Shown piece by piece: positions 32,651 through 44,055 of a DNA stretch of 64,000 nt. Made by a program: the position numbers and the translations under genes. Every line of letters starts with the position of its first letter. The stretch's first letter is position 1. Source of the DNA: Takakia lepidozioides (lineage: Eukaryota; Streptophyta; Takakiopsida; Takakiales; Takakiaceae). The notes beneath the pieces are model-generated. The model made no database searches and was not told where the DNA came from. It saw only the letters and a program-made list of their open reading frames with translations. The DNA lies in the NCBI GenBank assembly GCA_030704615.1, contig CM060734.1, positions 60,030,042-60,094,041 of the forward strand, given 5' to 3'.

Positions 32651-33940
32651 TAGCTAATACAAAACCCTACGCGGACCCCATGCTGGCAGCTGTGGAGCCT
32701 GGTGGTAGTGACAGTGGTAACTACCAGCTATGGTTTACAGCTCCAGTAGCCAATCCGGTGGTAACGTAAACATCAGAAAAGGACCAGATAAGTTGGTGGT
32801 AACAAGTATACCCTCCCCACCCTTCTTAGGCAGAATTTCTTAGAGTCCATACTGGGAATTAGACAGCTGTGCTGCAGTCCATCAATAGCACTTCCCGCTC
32901 TCTCCTTCAGCTGAAGTCCTCCTCTGTCAGTCACAGGACAAAGTCTATTTTACCAAAGCTGTGTGACTATTTGGATGGAGACCTTCAATGCACTGTTGAT
33001 GCAGGGGTTTGTTGCAAGATGTAGAGATGAACATGCACACTAAGCAGCAGTAATCCAGTCGTACTCTAAGGTCAAGTTTGTCTTTGGATGGAACACTATG
33101 TGACTGCTTGGGTTGAAAGTGATTAGCATGCATTTTAAATCCAAACTGTACGTGCAAATAGAACATTTGTATGAATGCTCACATGGAAAAGAGTTGGCTG
33201 ATCATGTTTTGAAGCAGTCTGCAATGTATCAAGGAATCGCATTTCCATTGCATCTTTTGTACAATCTCCCAATGCTTGGGTTACTCTTATCCAATGCCTA
33301 ATGCGCCACCTCTCCCCTGTCCTCCCTCTCAGGCCTCAAAACAGTAAGGCCAATCGTCCAGTTTGTTGCCAAAAGCCCATGAAATATATCCCTGGCCAGT
33401 TGTCTCACAGCCAACAAACCTACAGCATCCATGTAATGGCAGAGCATCACACTTCAGAGTATAATCTGTTGGTGAGACGCATTTTGCTGTAAACTAGACT
33501 TTAGGTTATCATTGAACAAGGCTCGTTCATGTGGTACATCTGTATCTTCGGGCTTCTGGGGACATCATGCAATTCACTCTCTTCCTTTTGGCCTTCAGAC
33601 CATTCATTTGCTACAGGCCTTATTGTACAGGGGCATACCTCTGAAAAAATACCGTCTGGAAGAGTAAGGAGAGGCCAAACAACCACCACTTAGTCCGATG
33701 GACACCACAGAAGTAATGAGTAAAAAATGCAGGAGAGTGGAGGGCTCCTCCTTGTAGTCCACAACCTTCACATCATCCAGTACCTCTGTGTCCTGGAACC
33801 TGGAAAAGTGGGAGTTCTTTAGTTGGCACATAAATGCCTTCAAAATTCAAGAAAAAAATCCCCTGCATCAACATGAAAACCCTGGCAGATGGAAAGTAGG
33901 TACATGCCCACATTATCCAAAGTGGATTCTAGCCAAACAC
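32651..33940. other. No gene recognised
   Basis: Several short frames on both strands without motifs. Confidence 0.35.
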
Positions 33941-33944
33941 CTTC

Positions 33945-34300
33945 ATCGGCAACACCCTTGTCAACATGTATGCCAAGTGTCGGAGCATGGTGGATGCCCA
34001 ACAAGTGTTTGAGGAGATGCCTGACCGAGATACAGTCACTTGGACAATGCTGATAGCAGGATGTGTGAAACATGGACATCCCGAAGAGGCCTTAAAAATC
34101 TATGAGCAAATGCAATGGGAATGGGTGACCCCGTACAGGGTCACATTCATTTGTGCTCTCAATGCATGTGCCAGTGTACAAGCCCTGGAAAGAGGCAAGC
34201 AGGTCCATGCAGACAATATGAGAGTTGCATATATTAATTTAGAAAATACCCTTGTGGACACATGCAAAATGTGGGAGCATCATAAAGGATGCTAGTCTGG
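33945..34300 (+). pseudogene. PPR fragment
   Basis: An almost open stretch encodes about three PLS motifs: VNMYAKCRSMVDAQQVFEEM, DRDTVTWTMLIAGCVKHGHP, EEALKIYEQMQ..VTFICALNACASVQALERGK and a broken VDTCKMWEHH. It has no start and no end domain. Confidence 0.78.
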
Positions 34301-34452
34301 AGTCTAACCCTCAAGCTCTGGCGGCCATGTCAGGGTTCTAACTGCTGGGCAGCTCTTACACGACAGATTGATGCTTGTAAGAAGGGCTTTCTAGAGGAAA
34401 TCTGGAAAGCCTAAATGAATTGCTCTATCAAAGTTAAGTCCCACTACTGGAA

Positions 34453-34630
34453 TGTGAAAGGGGTAGTATTTGATCTCCACAGTTTGAGTGGGCCCCTATC
34501 AGCAGTTCTGTACATGGGCTTACTCAGTGGTGATGGCTCTTGCCATCATGTTTGCAACCGGCACTATAGGGTTTCTGACATCCTTCTACTTTGTCTACTA
34601 TCTCTTCTCCTCCGTGAAGAGACTAGTTGT
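34453..34630 (+). pseudogene. TM9SF (nonaspanin) C-terminal fragment
   Basis: VVFDLHSLSGPLSAVLYMG, then one base later YSVVMALAIMFATGTIGFLTSFYFVYYLFSSVKR, is the last two transmembrane segments of a transmembrane-9 superfamily protein, Golgi/endosome membrane proteins that normally end in ...YSSVKxD. An extra T near 34520 breaks the frame, and the KxD end is replaced by a run-on frame. Only ~55 residues of a ~640-residue protein are present. Confidence 0.72.
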
Positions 34631-35270
34631 CAGCAGGTGGGGTTTTTTGGTGGACTTACAAAGAGATACAAAATTTACAAATAGATACAAAGAGATACAA
34701 TATTTACACCAAAATTTGAGATATTACATACTATTCATCCTTGCTGTGATGATCAGACTGGAGTACTGTACGCACATAGGGAAAATAAACTTTGTTACAA
34801 AATCCCTCATAGCCAATTTAGGCAGCTTGCCAAGTTCACTTCCATCCTCCCAACTGAATCTCAGGAAAAAATTTGTTGTGTCTTCTTTGCTTCATTAATA
34901 GTACAGCTTCAAGCACCCGCAATGTGAACCTGCAATTATCAACATGGGCTTGTGTCAGCATGCATCTCTATACTTTGTACGAGTGCTTGCTCATCACAGA
35001 TTTCATCAAGTGGTCAGGAAATACCTCACTCACGCCAGTAGCGCATCGCACCCTTGAGGCCGAAATTGTGCGCCCATATGTCTCTCGCGGTCTTGGCCGA
35101 CTGCCGCACTTTGGCATCGTATTCCATGAAGGCCATATAAGAAACAGACAGGAGACATCCTCCCAAGCAGAATCTCGTAAACCAGTTGACTGGGGAAGTT
35201 GAGGGAAAGTTGAGGGAGGCGTCCTAACTGCACTCCTCACCTGACCTGTCTGATTCCAATCCCAATCAAG
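34631..35270. other. No gene recognised
   Basis: Non-coding sequence with a short ACAAAGAGATACAAA-type repeat at about 34655-34705. Confidence 0.3.
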
Positions 35271-35495
35271 GTGTGGACTCTGCGCCTGTCGCACACTCAG
35301 ATCTCCCACAGCTTGTGTCTGGACTCTACGCCTGTCGCACACTCAGACCTCCGCAGCTTGTGTCTGTACTCTGCGCCTGTCGTACACTCACTCAGATCTC
35401 CCGCACCTTGTCTGGACTCCGCACCTGTCTCACACTGGCATCTCCCGGACCTTGTGTCTGGACTCCGCGCCTGTCTCACACTGATCTCACCCGCC
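35271..35495 (+). repeat. ~45-bp tandem repeat, five units
   Basis: Five diverged units of the type GTGTCTGGACTCTGCGCCTG, TCGCACACTCAGATCTCCCG, CAGCTT begin at about 35271, 35316, 35360, 35409 and 35453. One unit has an ACTC duplication. Open frames across it are only by-products of the repeat. Confidence 0.75.
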
Positions 35496-35605
35496 ACTAG
35501 CCTCGTGCTCTGCTTCCACTCGGAGACTTTAGCGCCACAAATTATTACCCGCTCCCCTTTTTTTATCTCTCCCCTTCTAATCCAGGCCTCCCCAATTGTC
35601 TTTTT

Positions 35606-35779
35606 TTTTTTTTTTTAAATTAAAAATTCAAAAAGGAAACACCTGGGAGCGACAGCTCACAAATCACTTGATAGAGAGAGGAGAAAATAAACCTCGCCGT
35701 AAGGCTTTCTGATGCGACACTGCGCAGGGAAGGGGGAGAAGAGCGTACCACACCTGTCAAGTAGCAGGATTTTATCCCA
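35606..35779 (-). mobile_element. tRNA-derived SINE, copy C (truncated)
   Basis: The reverse complement contains the B box-like AAATCCTGCTACTTGACAGG, GGTACGCTCT, GCGCAGTGTCGCATCAGAAA, GGCGAGGTTTATTTTCTCCT and GAGCTGTCGCTCCCAGGTGT, then TTTCC and an A-rich tail that lies against a poly-T run at 35596-35617. It is closer to copy B than to A and lacks the A box part. Confidence 0.78.
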
Positions 35780-36306
35780 AGGATTCGGAAATGGGGAGTC
35801 GGTAGTAATCTGGACACACAAGCCGAGAGTCAGTTAAACAGTAAAATGTGAGATGAAGAGCGACAGAAAGGAATGAGGCTGACCTGTGTGCGTTGAAAGA
35901 AGAAATGAGACTGGTAAAGCGGTAACTAGACTGGTAAGCCTGGTTTGCATATGAGCAAATATACGTATTTATGACATGCTGAAAGAGTTTAGAACATGCC
36001 ATCATCTCAATAGCATGAAGAGTTAGAGGTCACTTGAAGGCTTTTCTGTAATTGCAGCAAGGCTGGTGCTACTTACGAGGCATGCCTCGTGTTTCCTTCA
36101 ATGCCATCAAAAGGACTTTCCTTACTGCATTGGCAAGAATCACATTAGGATTGGAAGTTGTCATCAGACACGCAGATGAGAATGGGCTTTAATGCAGCAG
36201 CCTGAACTAGACATGGACAGTTTTGGATTAGAGTGAACTTTTGGTGCCTGCACAACATTGACCACTGATCGATGTGGGAGATCTTGCTTTTCTGCTTGTC
36301 TGACAG
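35780..36306. other. No gene recognised
   Basis: Non-coding up to the first VPS13-like exon. Confidence 0.3.
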
Positions 36307-39300
36307 AGTGCAACCCATGAGAAAGCTGTGCAAAAAACCTTCATTCTGAGCCCAATCAAGGGCAACGTTGACTGGAGTCTGGCAGCTAGGGCTGCTCCTT
36401 ATTATGTGACGGTGAGTTTAGTTGGAGTTGCAATCTGTGTATTTCTCAAGGCTACCACAAGCATTCAGTTTCCCTCTCCTTCCTCACTTTTACTTTGTAG
36501 TTTCCAGTTATTCATTTATATGCACATCCACTGTGTCTGGATTTGGCAGGTTTTGAAGTCAAGCATTGACAGAGTGGTCTAGTTCTTCTCAAGCAGAGAA
36601 GCCGTCAGTCGAACTGTTGCCCTGGAAACAGCAGCCGCCCTGCAGGTAGGTTTCTTTATGTTTGCTGATGTAATGGAAAACCATGGAATTATGGAACAGT
36701 GGTTTGCAACACTAGCAGCTTTTTGTTTCTGCTGGTAAAGCTATTGCATTTGCTCTCCTGCAACTTCTTGCTGTGCCTGAGCCACGGCTTCGAAAATTGT
36801 GTGCAGAAACATTTCTAATTCTAGGTTATATTGCCCTCTTATCGTAACTACTGATCTTGTGAGTTGGAAATCGTATGTAGATGTTGTTGGATGAAGTGTC
36901 ACAGAATGCACAGCAGCAACTGAATGAAGCTTTGAAGAACAAGCCAAGGTATTATTCTAGGCCAAATTCAACATAGGAATGTGAAAAAATGTTATTCATT
37001 TTCCCAAAAAATTTGAAAAAAAAGTTGGAATACTGTCAATGTGCTACAGAAGGCACCCCAAACTAGACTTACTGGTGGTGAGATTTCATGAATGTAGAAG
37101 GATAGAGCCTATACTGAATTTATTTATTTTGCCAAGAGCTCTTACTTCACTGCCCTCCAATTTGTTTCCTTGAACATCATGACGTGCAGCCTTTGAAGAA
37201 ATGCAAATGTCAATTACTGTAATACGAACTGCATTCATATGGAGCCTCCGCGCAGACTGCGTGAAGCCTTCAACTGCCAGCAGAATGCACCCATGCTTGG
37301 GACTCTCTCTCTGTACCCTATCTGTACTCTCTCTCTCTCTCCTGGTATGCTCGTGTGGATACCTTTTTTGAAGGCCATGGACTCTCTATTGCTTCCCTAT
37401 TGCCAGTGAATCCAGAAGGGGAGGACATCACATCCAAGCATGACCGCAACAGACTCATTAGGAGAGAGCTTATGGAGCTATATGTCAGGAGATTTTGGAA
37501 GTTACCCAACCTCACGACAAGGCTCCATTTCTATAGAGAAACATTCTTAGTTCTCCGAGATGATAGAATCTTGCGGCCCAATTACCTTTCGGCAGCTTTA
37601 TCTCCTTCTCTCCTGAGGGCTTTGGGGCGGTTCAGGGTGGGCTCCCACAACCTACGGATAGAGCGGATGGGAAAACCTGCAGCGGGAGGACCGCCTATGT
37701 CCAGCTTGCACAGGAAGCAACTGAAGAACCCTGCTTCTTCTATTGCCCTCTATACTATGAGATCCGCGGGAGATTCCATTGTTTATTCCGTGGAACCCAA
37801 TCTCTCACTGAAGTCTTTCACTATGAAGATCAGAAATGCTTGGCAGCCTACCTGCACGAGGCATTCACCCTTAGACAATCACTCGAACAATAGTTCTGAT
37901 CTCTATCTCTGGTTTCCTGTTTTCTCTTTCATGTTTTTCTTTCCACTTTGTCCCATAAGCTCTTTGAGCTTTCCGCGGACATTATAAAGCACCATTTCAT
38001 TTCATTTCATTTCTGTACCATAGTAGCAAATGAGATGGTGAGAGACCAATGATAGAACCAAAGACTCGAACAAGAATCCGATATAAGGGAGCACCACACA
38101 TGGTTAAAGAATGGCTACTCAGTGCACTCGGATACAGTCACTACTAGCAAAGTGTTGTGCCAACAGTTGGTCTTAGTCCTTCGTATTGGCATGAACTGAT
38201 TGGAGTTACCTGATTTGACATTGATAAGCACAGTAATTCATGCGATGCTCTGATTCTGACTCATACCTCCTGAGCTTGAAGAATTGACAGATCTGGAATG
38301 GAAACCAGGGTTGATCTGTGTAGGGCTAAAGCATGATTTGATTTTCACATGATACAGGTGCTTTGCATGTTGTTGCTAGTGCTAAGTAACATTTATCTAC
38401 CTGTGATGGAAAGACGACAGAAACTCAGTAAGTTTGTACCCCTCTGAAGGGAACTGATAGAGTCGACGGTGACTCCTATTCAAGATTGTTTAGTTGTCCT
38501 ATTCCCTGCGTATCTGCAATTCAAGGCTTTAGTCTTCTGTCTTTGTCTGTTGTCCGTTGTTTGATGTTGACACCTGGCTCTCTATTGATCTTCTGTTTCA
38601 TCTTTAATATAGCATTCATTCTTGCCTTGGGTGGTCTGTCTTGTTCCCAATTGGTTATGTTTCTAATGTAAGCCTGGAGTTCTCTGCTTTCTCATACAGC
38701 TATATATTTGTCTACATCTGATGGAGTGATTTGGCAGGTTTTCACTTGACCTGGACATTGCTGCACCCAAAATTACCATTCCCACATAGTTCTATCCGGA
38801 TGGCAAGCATCAGTGCAAACTCCTGCTTGACTTGGGTTATTTCAACCTGCAAACAGAACAGGTAGGAATTCCCCGTCTGTCTCATATTGCTCCAGTTTCC
38901 CTCCATTCTCGGCATTTAGTGACGTTTGGTTGGTGTATGAGTAAAGTCCTGCTTGACTTCAACCTCCAAAGAGAATGGGTGGGAATTGCTGTTATAACTT
39001 ATGTTGCTACTTCTCCATCCATTGTCCAATCGAGCAATCTTGTGGTCAGTAGTAAACAGTTTGTGCAATTCATTTGGCCTCTGTTTAGGTTGTCAAATTC
39101 TCATGCAGATGTGGGAGGGAAGGGTGGTAATGTCATGCATATGATATGTTTCTTGGATGGTGAAGGGGGAAGGTACATCACCACAGGAGATGGAGGTGTA
39201 CATGCGCTTCCGTGTTTGGTTGAGTGATGTTTCAGCATTTCTTGTTGATGGAGATTTTGACTGGAATAAGCAGTACATTGTGGACGAGTCAAATCAAAAG

Positions 39301-39669
39301 CTTCGACCTGAACACGAAGAAGTCAAAATCCAAAGGGAAAAGGATGTGGCTCAAAGTGACAAGTTTGGGGGAAGTGGTGAAGAGATTGAAGGTAGTGGCA
39401 AAGAATGCAAACAGAAGGGTGAAACAATCAACAAGGATGGCAGGAAAGCTGAGGATGAGACAAATGAAGCTGAAGTAGATATTGAGAAGAGTTGAGTGAA
39501 TGGTGAAGAGGAGGAGAAGAGTGCAGAAAGAGCTGACAAGAAATGGAGAGGGGAAGGTGATACTGTCTACAACAAGTGTGAAAACGGCACAGAGGATACA
39601 AGTTCTCGGGATGGTTTCTGCTTTTGGCCAGTGCTTGAAAAGACTGGGGTGGTGGTTTCATTTCAACAG
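36307..39669 (+). pseudogene. VPS13-like gene segment with three in-frame stops
   Basis: Exons 36307-36411, 36550-36645, 36881-36948, 38738-38861 and 39187-39669 have GT-AG borders in compatible phases. They read THEKAVQKTFILSPIKGNVD, FFSSREAVSRTVALETAAAL, MLLDEVSQNAQQQLNEALKN, LDLDIAAPKITIPT*FYPDG, LSDVSAFLVDGDFDW and VLEKTGVVVSFQQ. These are the extended-region signatures of plant VPS13, the bridge-like lipid-transfer protein of membrane contact sites. Stops occur at 36580 (TAG), 38787 (TAG) and 39493 (TGA). The last exon also holds a ~100-codon Glu/Lys-rich insert. A LINE piece lies in the third intron, and part of exon 4 with its donor is duplicated at 38945-39005. The rest of the >3000-residue protein is absent. 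Confidence 0.82.
37330..38015 (+). mobile_element. LINE 3' fragment inside a VPS13 intron
   Basis: The C-terminal ORF (WYAHVDTFFEGHGLSIASLL, DDRILRPNYLSAA, then shifted YYEIRGRFHCLF and LAAYLHEAFTLRQSLE) is followed by a 3' UTR TTTGTCCCATAAGCTCTTTG and (ATTTC)n. It is the same family as 41570-44055. It is 5'-truncated, and CT-rich sequence precedes the junction. Confidence 0.8.
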
Positions 39670-39779
39670 GTAACATTTGATTGTGAAACCATTTTGTTCT
39701 CCTTTCAACCTCATTCTCGTTTTTCTCACTATCTTGTGTTTTGTAGCAGTTTTTTGGTCTGCTCAGTTTTTTCTGGCTC

Positions 39780-40872
39780 TGGTTTTGTTTCCTCTTTCAT
39801 GTTTTTTTTCCATTTTGTCCCATAAGCTCTTTGAGCTTTCCGTGGACGTTAAAGTATTCCATTTCATTTCATGTAGTTTGACTGTCTCATACACCTCCTG
39901 TGGATTGAATAAAGTTGAAGAGATTGGTCAGGAGATCGCAGATGCAGATAAGTTTCTCTGAGATCAGAAATGCTTGGCAGCCTACCTGCACGAGGCATTC
40001 ACCCAAACAATAGTTCTTATCTCTGACTCCGGTTTCCTGTTTTCTCTCATGTTTTTCTTTCCATTTTGTCCCATAAGCTCTATGAGCTTTCCGCGGACGT
40101 TATAAAGCACTATTTCATTTCATTTCATTTCTGTTTTTTCCCCTTTCCTTTTTCCCACGAGCTTTGAGCTTCTTGTGGACAGTATGAAGTCTCTTTCGTC
40201 CCATTCCTCTGTGGAGGCCTTCAGCTTTGAAGATCTGTAGTGTCTTGCGGCCTATCTGCTTGGGGCCTTTGGTCTTAGGGCATCAGTGATGTATCCAGAA
40301 ATGCTCATTTCTTTGTTCCACCGCGTCCCATGGGCCCTCTGTGGATGTTATTAAGGTAATTGAAGGCGATGAATATTTCTTCTTTCACTGTTCTCTCTGT
40401 GGACACTATAAAGCACCATTTCATTTCATTTCTCTACTATGAGATCTGTATGATTCTTGTCTTTTCCGATACACCCAATCTCTCACAGACGTCTTCCGGA
40501 TCGTAAATGCTCGGTGGCATATCTGCATGAGTCATTGACTCTTAGACGATCCCTTTAATGAGAAAAATCCCATGTCATTTCATTTCATTTCTTCTATTAT
40601 GAGACTGAGGACGATACTATTACCCATTCCAGGACAGCCAATCCCTTTATGAGGTCTTCCATTACGAATCTCAGAATTGCATCTACATGAGGCTTTCCAT
40701 CTTAGAGAATCTCTTGGTGAATAGTGGTTTCTGGGCTGCTTGTTGAGGGTCCCACTTTCGCACTTGTATCCTGCTTTATTTTGTCCCATCAGCTCTTTGA
40801 GCCTTCCCTGGACGGCATAAAATCTCTTTGAGCTTTCTGAGGACGTCATGAAGCACCATTTCATTTCATTTC
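39780..40872 (+). mobile_element. Cluster of LINE 3' ends with ATTTC-repeat tails
   Basis: Repeated endings of the type CCCATAAGCTCTTTGAGCTT, TCCGCGGACGTTATAAAGCA, CCATTTCATTTCATTTC occur at about 39800-39872, 40030-40130, 40385-40432, 40550-40590 and 40780-40872, several with remnants of LAAYLHE coding sequence just before. Each is a severely truncated copy of the LINE at 41570-44055, and all lie on the same strand in series. Confidence 0.75.
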
Positions 40873-41570
40873 CTTAGATTATATCTGACTTTTATATACA
40901 TAATAATCATTTCAGCTTTCAGGCTAAATGCAAACTAATACATGTGGGCCACGCCCCTCACCAAGAAGTTACAGTCGTCACCCCTGCTGCCACTTATGGC
41001 TGTGATTTCTGGTCACCTGTAACCTTGTAAGAACAAATGTAAGCCGGAAGATGGCCTCGGTTAGAAGCGGAATGCATCGAAATTCCACACATAGAATTTG
41101 TGATGGTGTTGTACAAGCACTCCTTCGAGGAAGGAGGATTGCAGCAGTTCCAAATTTCTTTCCCCACAGGAAACTGGGACACCAGGACATGGAACCAGCC
41201 AACCTTAAAGCTGCAGTTAAACTGGGAGACGTGTATTCTTGGTCATCCGTGAAGATAGAATCTTGCAGGCCAATTACCTGTCTGCAGCTCTATCTCCCTC
41301 CCTTTTAGGGCAGTGGGGAGGTTCAGGATGGGCTCCCACAGTCTGGATAGAATGTCCCCATAAGACTTTGTTTGCATTAGCCTTGTGGCCATGTGGATAG
41401 AGACCGGTAGATGAGACAACTTGCAACGTGAGGACACAATTCTTCTTTCACTGCCCTTTTTACTATATCTGTGGGGGATCGAATTGCCTATTCCTTCATA
41501 CCCAATCTCTTATGGAGGTCCTCCATTAGGAGGATCAGAAATGCTTGGCAGCTTATCTGCATGAGGCATT
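40873..41570 (+). mobile_element. Decayed LINE remnant
   Basis: The pieces resemble, in order, the RT-to-C-terminal part of the neighbouring LINE: a CAGGAAACTGGGACACCAGG block on the opposite reading, GAAGATAGAATCTTGCAGGC and CTGTCTGCAGCTCTATCTCC (matching RILxPNYLSAAL), and a last LAAYLHEAL at 41546-41570. There are many indels. Confidence 0.6.
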
Positions 41571-44055
41571 AACTCTCATTAACGCCTGCGCACCAGCGCC
41601 GCTTCCACCATGCACTCGTCCAAACGTCAAAGGACGGTCAACGAGGAGGGGGGCTCGTCCTCACCCTCCCCTAACCCAACTCCTAGATATCCATTCCTCT
41701 CCACATTCCAAAAACCTAGCTCTCAAGCACTATAAGTCTCTCATTAGATCCACAAAGAGAGCCTACACTCTCAAGCTGCAATCTACTTTCCTTGCAAAAT
41801 TTCAGATTTTCCCATCATTCTTTTTGGTCCCTCCTTAAACGTCACAGAGGCCCACCTGCGATCACTGACATCCACGTCTGGCATGAGTATGCCAAGTCAT
41901 TGTATCATTCCCCAAGCCAAACTCCCTCTCCTATAACCTCTTAAGCCACTACACTTCTCTCTCTCGATCAATCACTCGGACAATAGTTCTTATCTCTATC
42001 TCTGGTTTCCTGTTTTCTCTTTCATGTTTTTCTTTCCATTTTGTCCCATAAGCTCTATGAGCTTTCCGCGGACGTTTTAAAGCACCATTTCATTTCATTT
42101 CATTTCTCTTTACTACAGCCAACATTAGCAAGGCAATCAAGAAGCTGCAAATGGCAAGGCATTGGATATTTCAGGGCTACAGGGTGAATTCATCAAGCAT
42201 GGGGCACCCACTTTGGCCCCGTTTATAGCCCACCTCTTCAATGAGGCAGTGCAACATGGCTTTCCAACAGAGTGGACAAAGAGCATCATCCACCCCCTCT
42301 TCAAGAGCGGTGACAGGCTCGCACCGGCCAACTATCGCACAATTATGGTGTCATCGTTAGTGGCTAAGCTGTTTGGGGCAGTAGTGGCCATGGAGTTGGA
42401 TGATTGGGCCGAATCCTCTCACATAAGTGCTAAGGACAATTGGTTGCAACAGATCCACTCTTGACCACAATTTCACTCTCCAGGTTATAGTGGAACGTGC
42501 TAGCTTTGACAAAAAAACTGGTCTATGTCTGCTTCGTGGACTTCCACAAGGCTTTTGATTCGGTTCCTCGCGACCTTCTCTTCCGACGGCTCCATAGGGT
42601 GGGAGTCCCTCAGGACATTCTCTGTGCCATTTCCTCCATGTATGAGATCGCCACTGGCATGGTCAATGTCGCAGGGGAATTCTCAGCTGAGGTCCATAGC
42701 AACATTGGGGTCAAACAGGGCTGCCCTTCTCACCTACCCTGTTCGGAATCTACATTGACGCCTTGGAAGTTTACATCTTCAAAACCATGGAGTTGGTGTG
42801 CCATTGGATGGAGGACCAACACAATCAAATCTCCTCTACGCGGATGATGTTGCCCTTTTGGCACAATCTCCTGTCTTCCTGCAACGCCATCTCCACATCC
42901 TGGAACAGTTCTCCAAAGACTATGGGCTGCAAGTCAACCTTAGCAAAACCAAGATCATGGTTTTCAATGGGCAGGCCGACCGCAGATTCTTCCACAACAA
43001 AGATAGTCAAATCGTCCCGGTATCTGGGTCTGGTTATCCACTCCCCCAAATTCCAGTTTGCAGCAACTGCCCTGGACAGATTGACAAAAGGCAGGGCAGC
43101 CTCCATCTGCCTTCAGGCCAAATGCAAACAGATACACCTGCACTATCCACCGACCAAGAAGTGGCTGTTTGACAGCGTTGTCACCCGACTTTTGGTTGTG
43201 AATTCTGGGCACCTGCAGTCCCAGTTCCTGGTGGGAAAAGAATATGGAACCATTGCAGTTATCTTTCCTCCAAGCAATGCCAGAGGCACAACTCCATCTC
43301 ACATACTGAGTGCAGAATTCGCATGCGTGCCACTGCAAACTGAGGCCCTTTTCCAGCTTACAATTTTCATGCATAGGTTACAAGCCCTTCCCCCCAAGGG
43401 GCTTGTGGCGAAGAGCCCTCGCAACATCTATTAGGCTCAAAAATGCAGGTTTCAAACAATCCTGGTATGCTCATGTGGATACCTTTTTTGAACGCCATGG
43501 ACTCTCTATTGCTTCACTATTGCCAGTGAATCCAGAAGGGGTGGACATCACATCCAAGCATGACCGCAACACACTCATTAGAAGGGAGCTTATGGAACTA
43601 CATGTCCAGAGAACTTGGAAGCTACCCATCCTCACGACAAAGCTCCATTTCTATTGAGAAACATTCTTGGTTCTCCGATATGATAGAATCTTGCGGCCCA
43701 ATTACCTTTCGGCCTCTTTATCTCCTCTCTTGAGGGGTTCAGGGTGGGCAGATGGGAAAACCTGCAGCGGAAGGACCGCCTATGTCCAGCTTGCACAGGG
43801 CAGGAAATTGAAACTGAAGAACACTTCTTCTATCGCCCTCTATACTATGAGATCCGTGGGAGATTCCACTGTCTATTTCATGGAACCCAATCTCTCACTG
43901 AAGTCTTTCACTATGAAGATCAGAAATGCTTGGCAGCTTACCTGCACGAGGCACTCACCCTTAGACAATCACTCGAACATTAGTTCTTATCTCTGGCTCT
44001 CGTTTCCTGTTTCCAATCTCATGTTTTCTTTCCATTTTGTCCCATAAGCTCTAGG
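41571..44055 (+). mobile_element. LINE with RT and C-terminal zinc-knuckle region, decayed
   Basis: Pre-RT sequence (HSKNLALKHYKSLIRSTKRA; AITDIHVWHEYAKSLYHSP) is followed by a reverse transcriptase: LFKSGDRLAPANYRTIMVSS, motif A FVDFHKAFDSVPRDLL, motif B KQGCP and the catalytic box LLYADDVALLA (about 42830-42865). The C-terminal part has YAHVDTFFERHGLSIASLLP and LCPACTGQEIETEEHFFYRP (about 43776-43835), then the TTTGTCCCATAAGCTCTA 3' end. Frameshifts divide it into at least six frames. A sibling 3' end is inserted at about 41958-42107. No endonuclease domain is recognisable. Confidence 0.8.
41958..42107 (+). mobile_element. Sibling LINE 3' end nested in the LINE
   Basis: Remnant of the ORF end (AATCACTCGGACAATAG) followed by the full family 3' UTR and (ATTTC)4-like tail interrupts the host LINE between its pre-RT and RT parts; the host sequence resumes with CTACAGCCAACATTAGCAAG. 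Confidence 0.6.

Noticed and set aside
35273-35618. Cys/Ser-rich protein over the 45-bp repeat
   Set aside because: Frames on both strands arise from the tandem repeat and shift phase between units.
36580-38789. Stop codons repaired by U-to-C RNA editing
   Set aside because: Such editing is known in organelles of some seed-free plants, not for nuclear transcripts; ordinary C-to-T decay explains the TAG codons.
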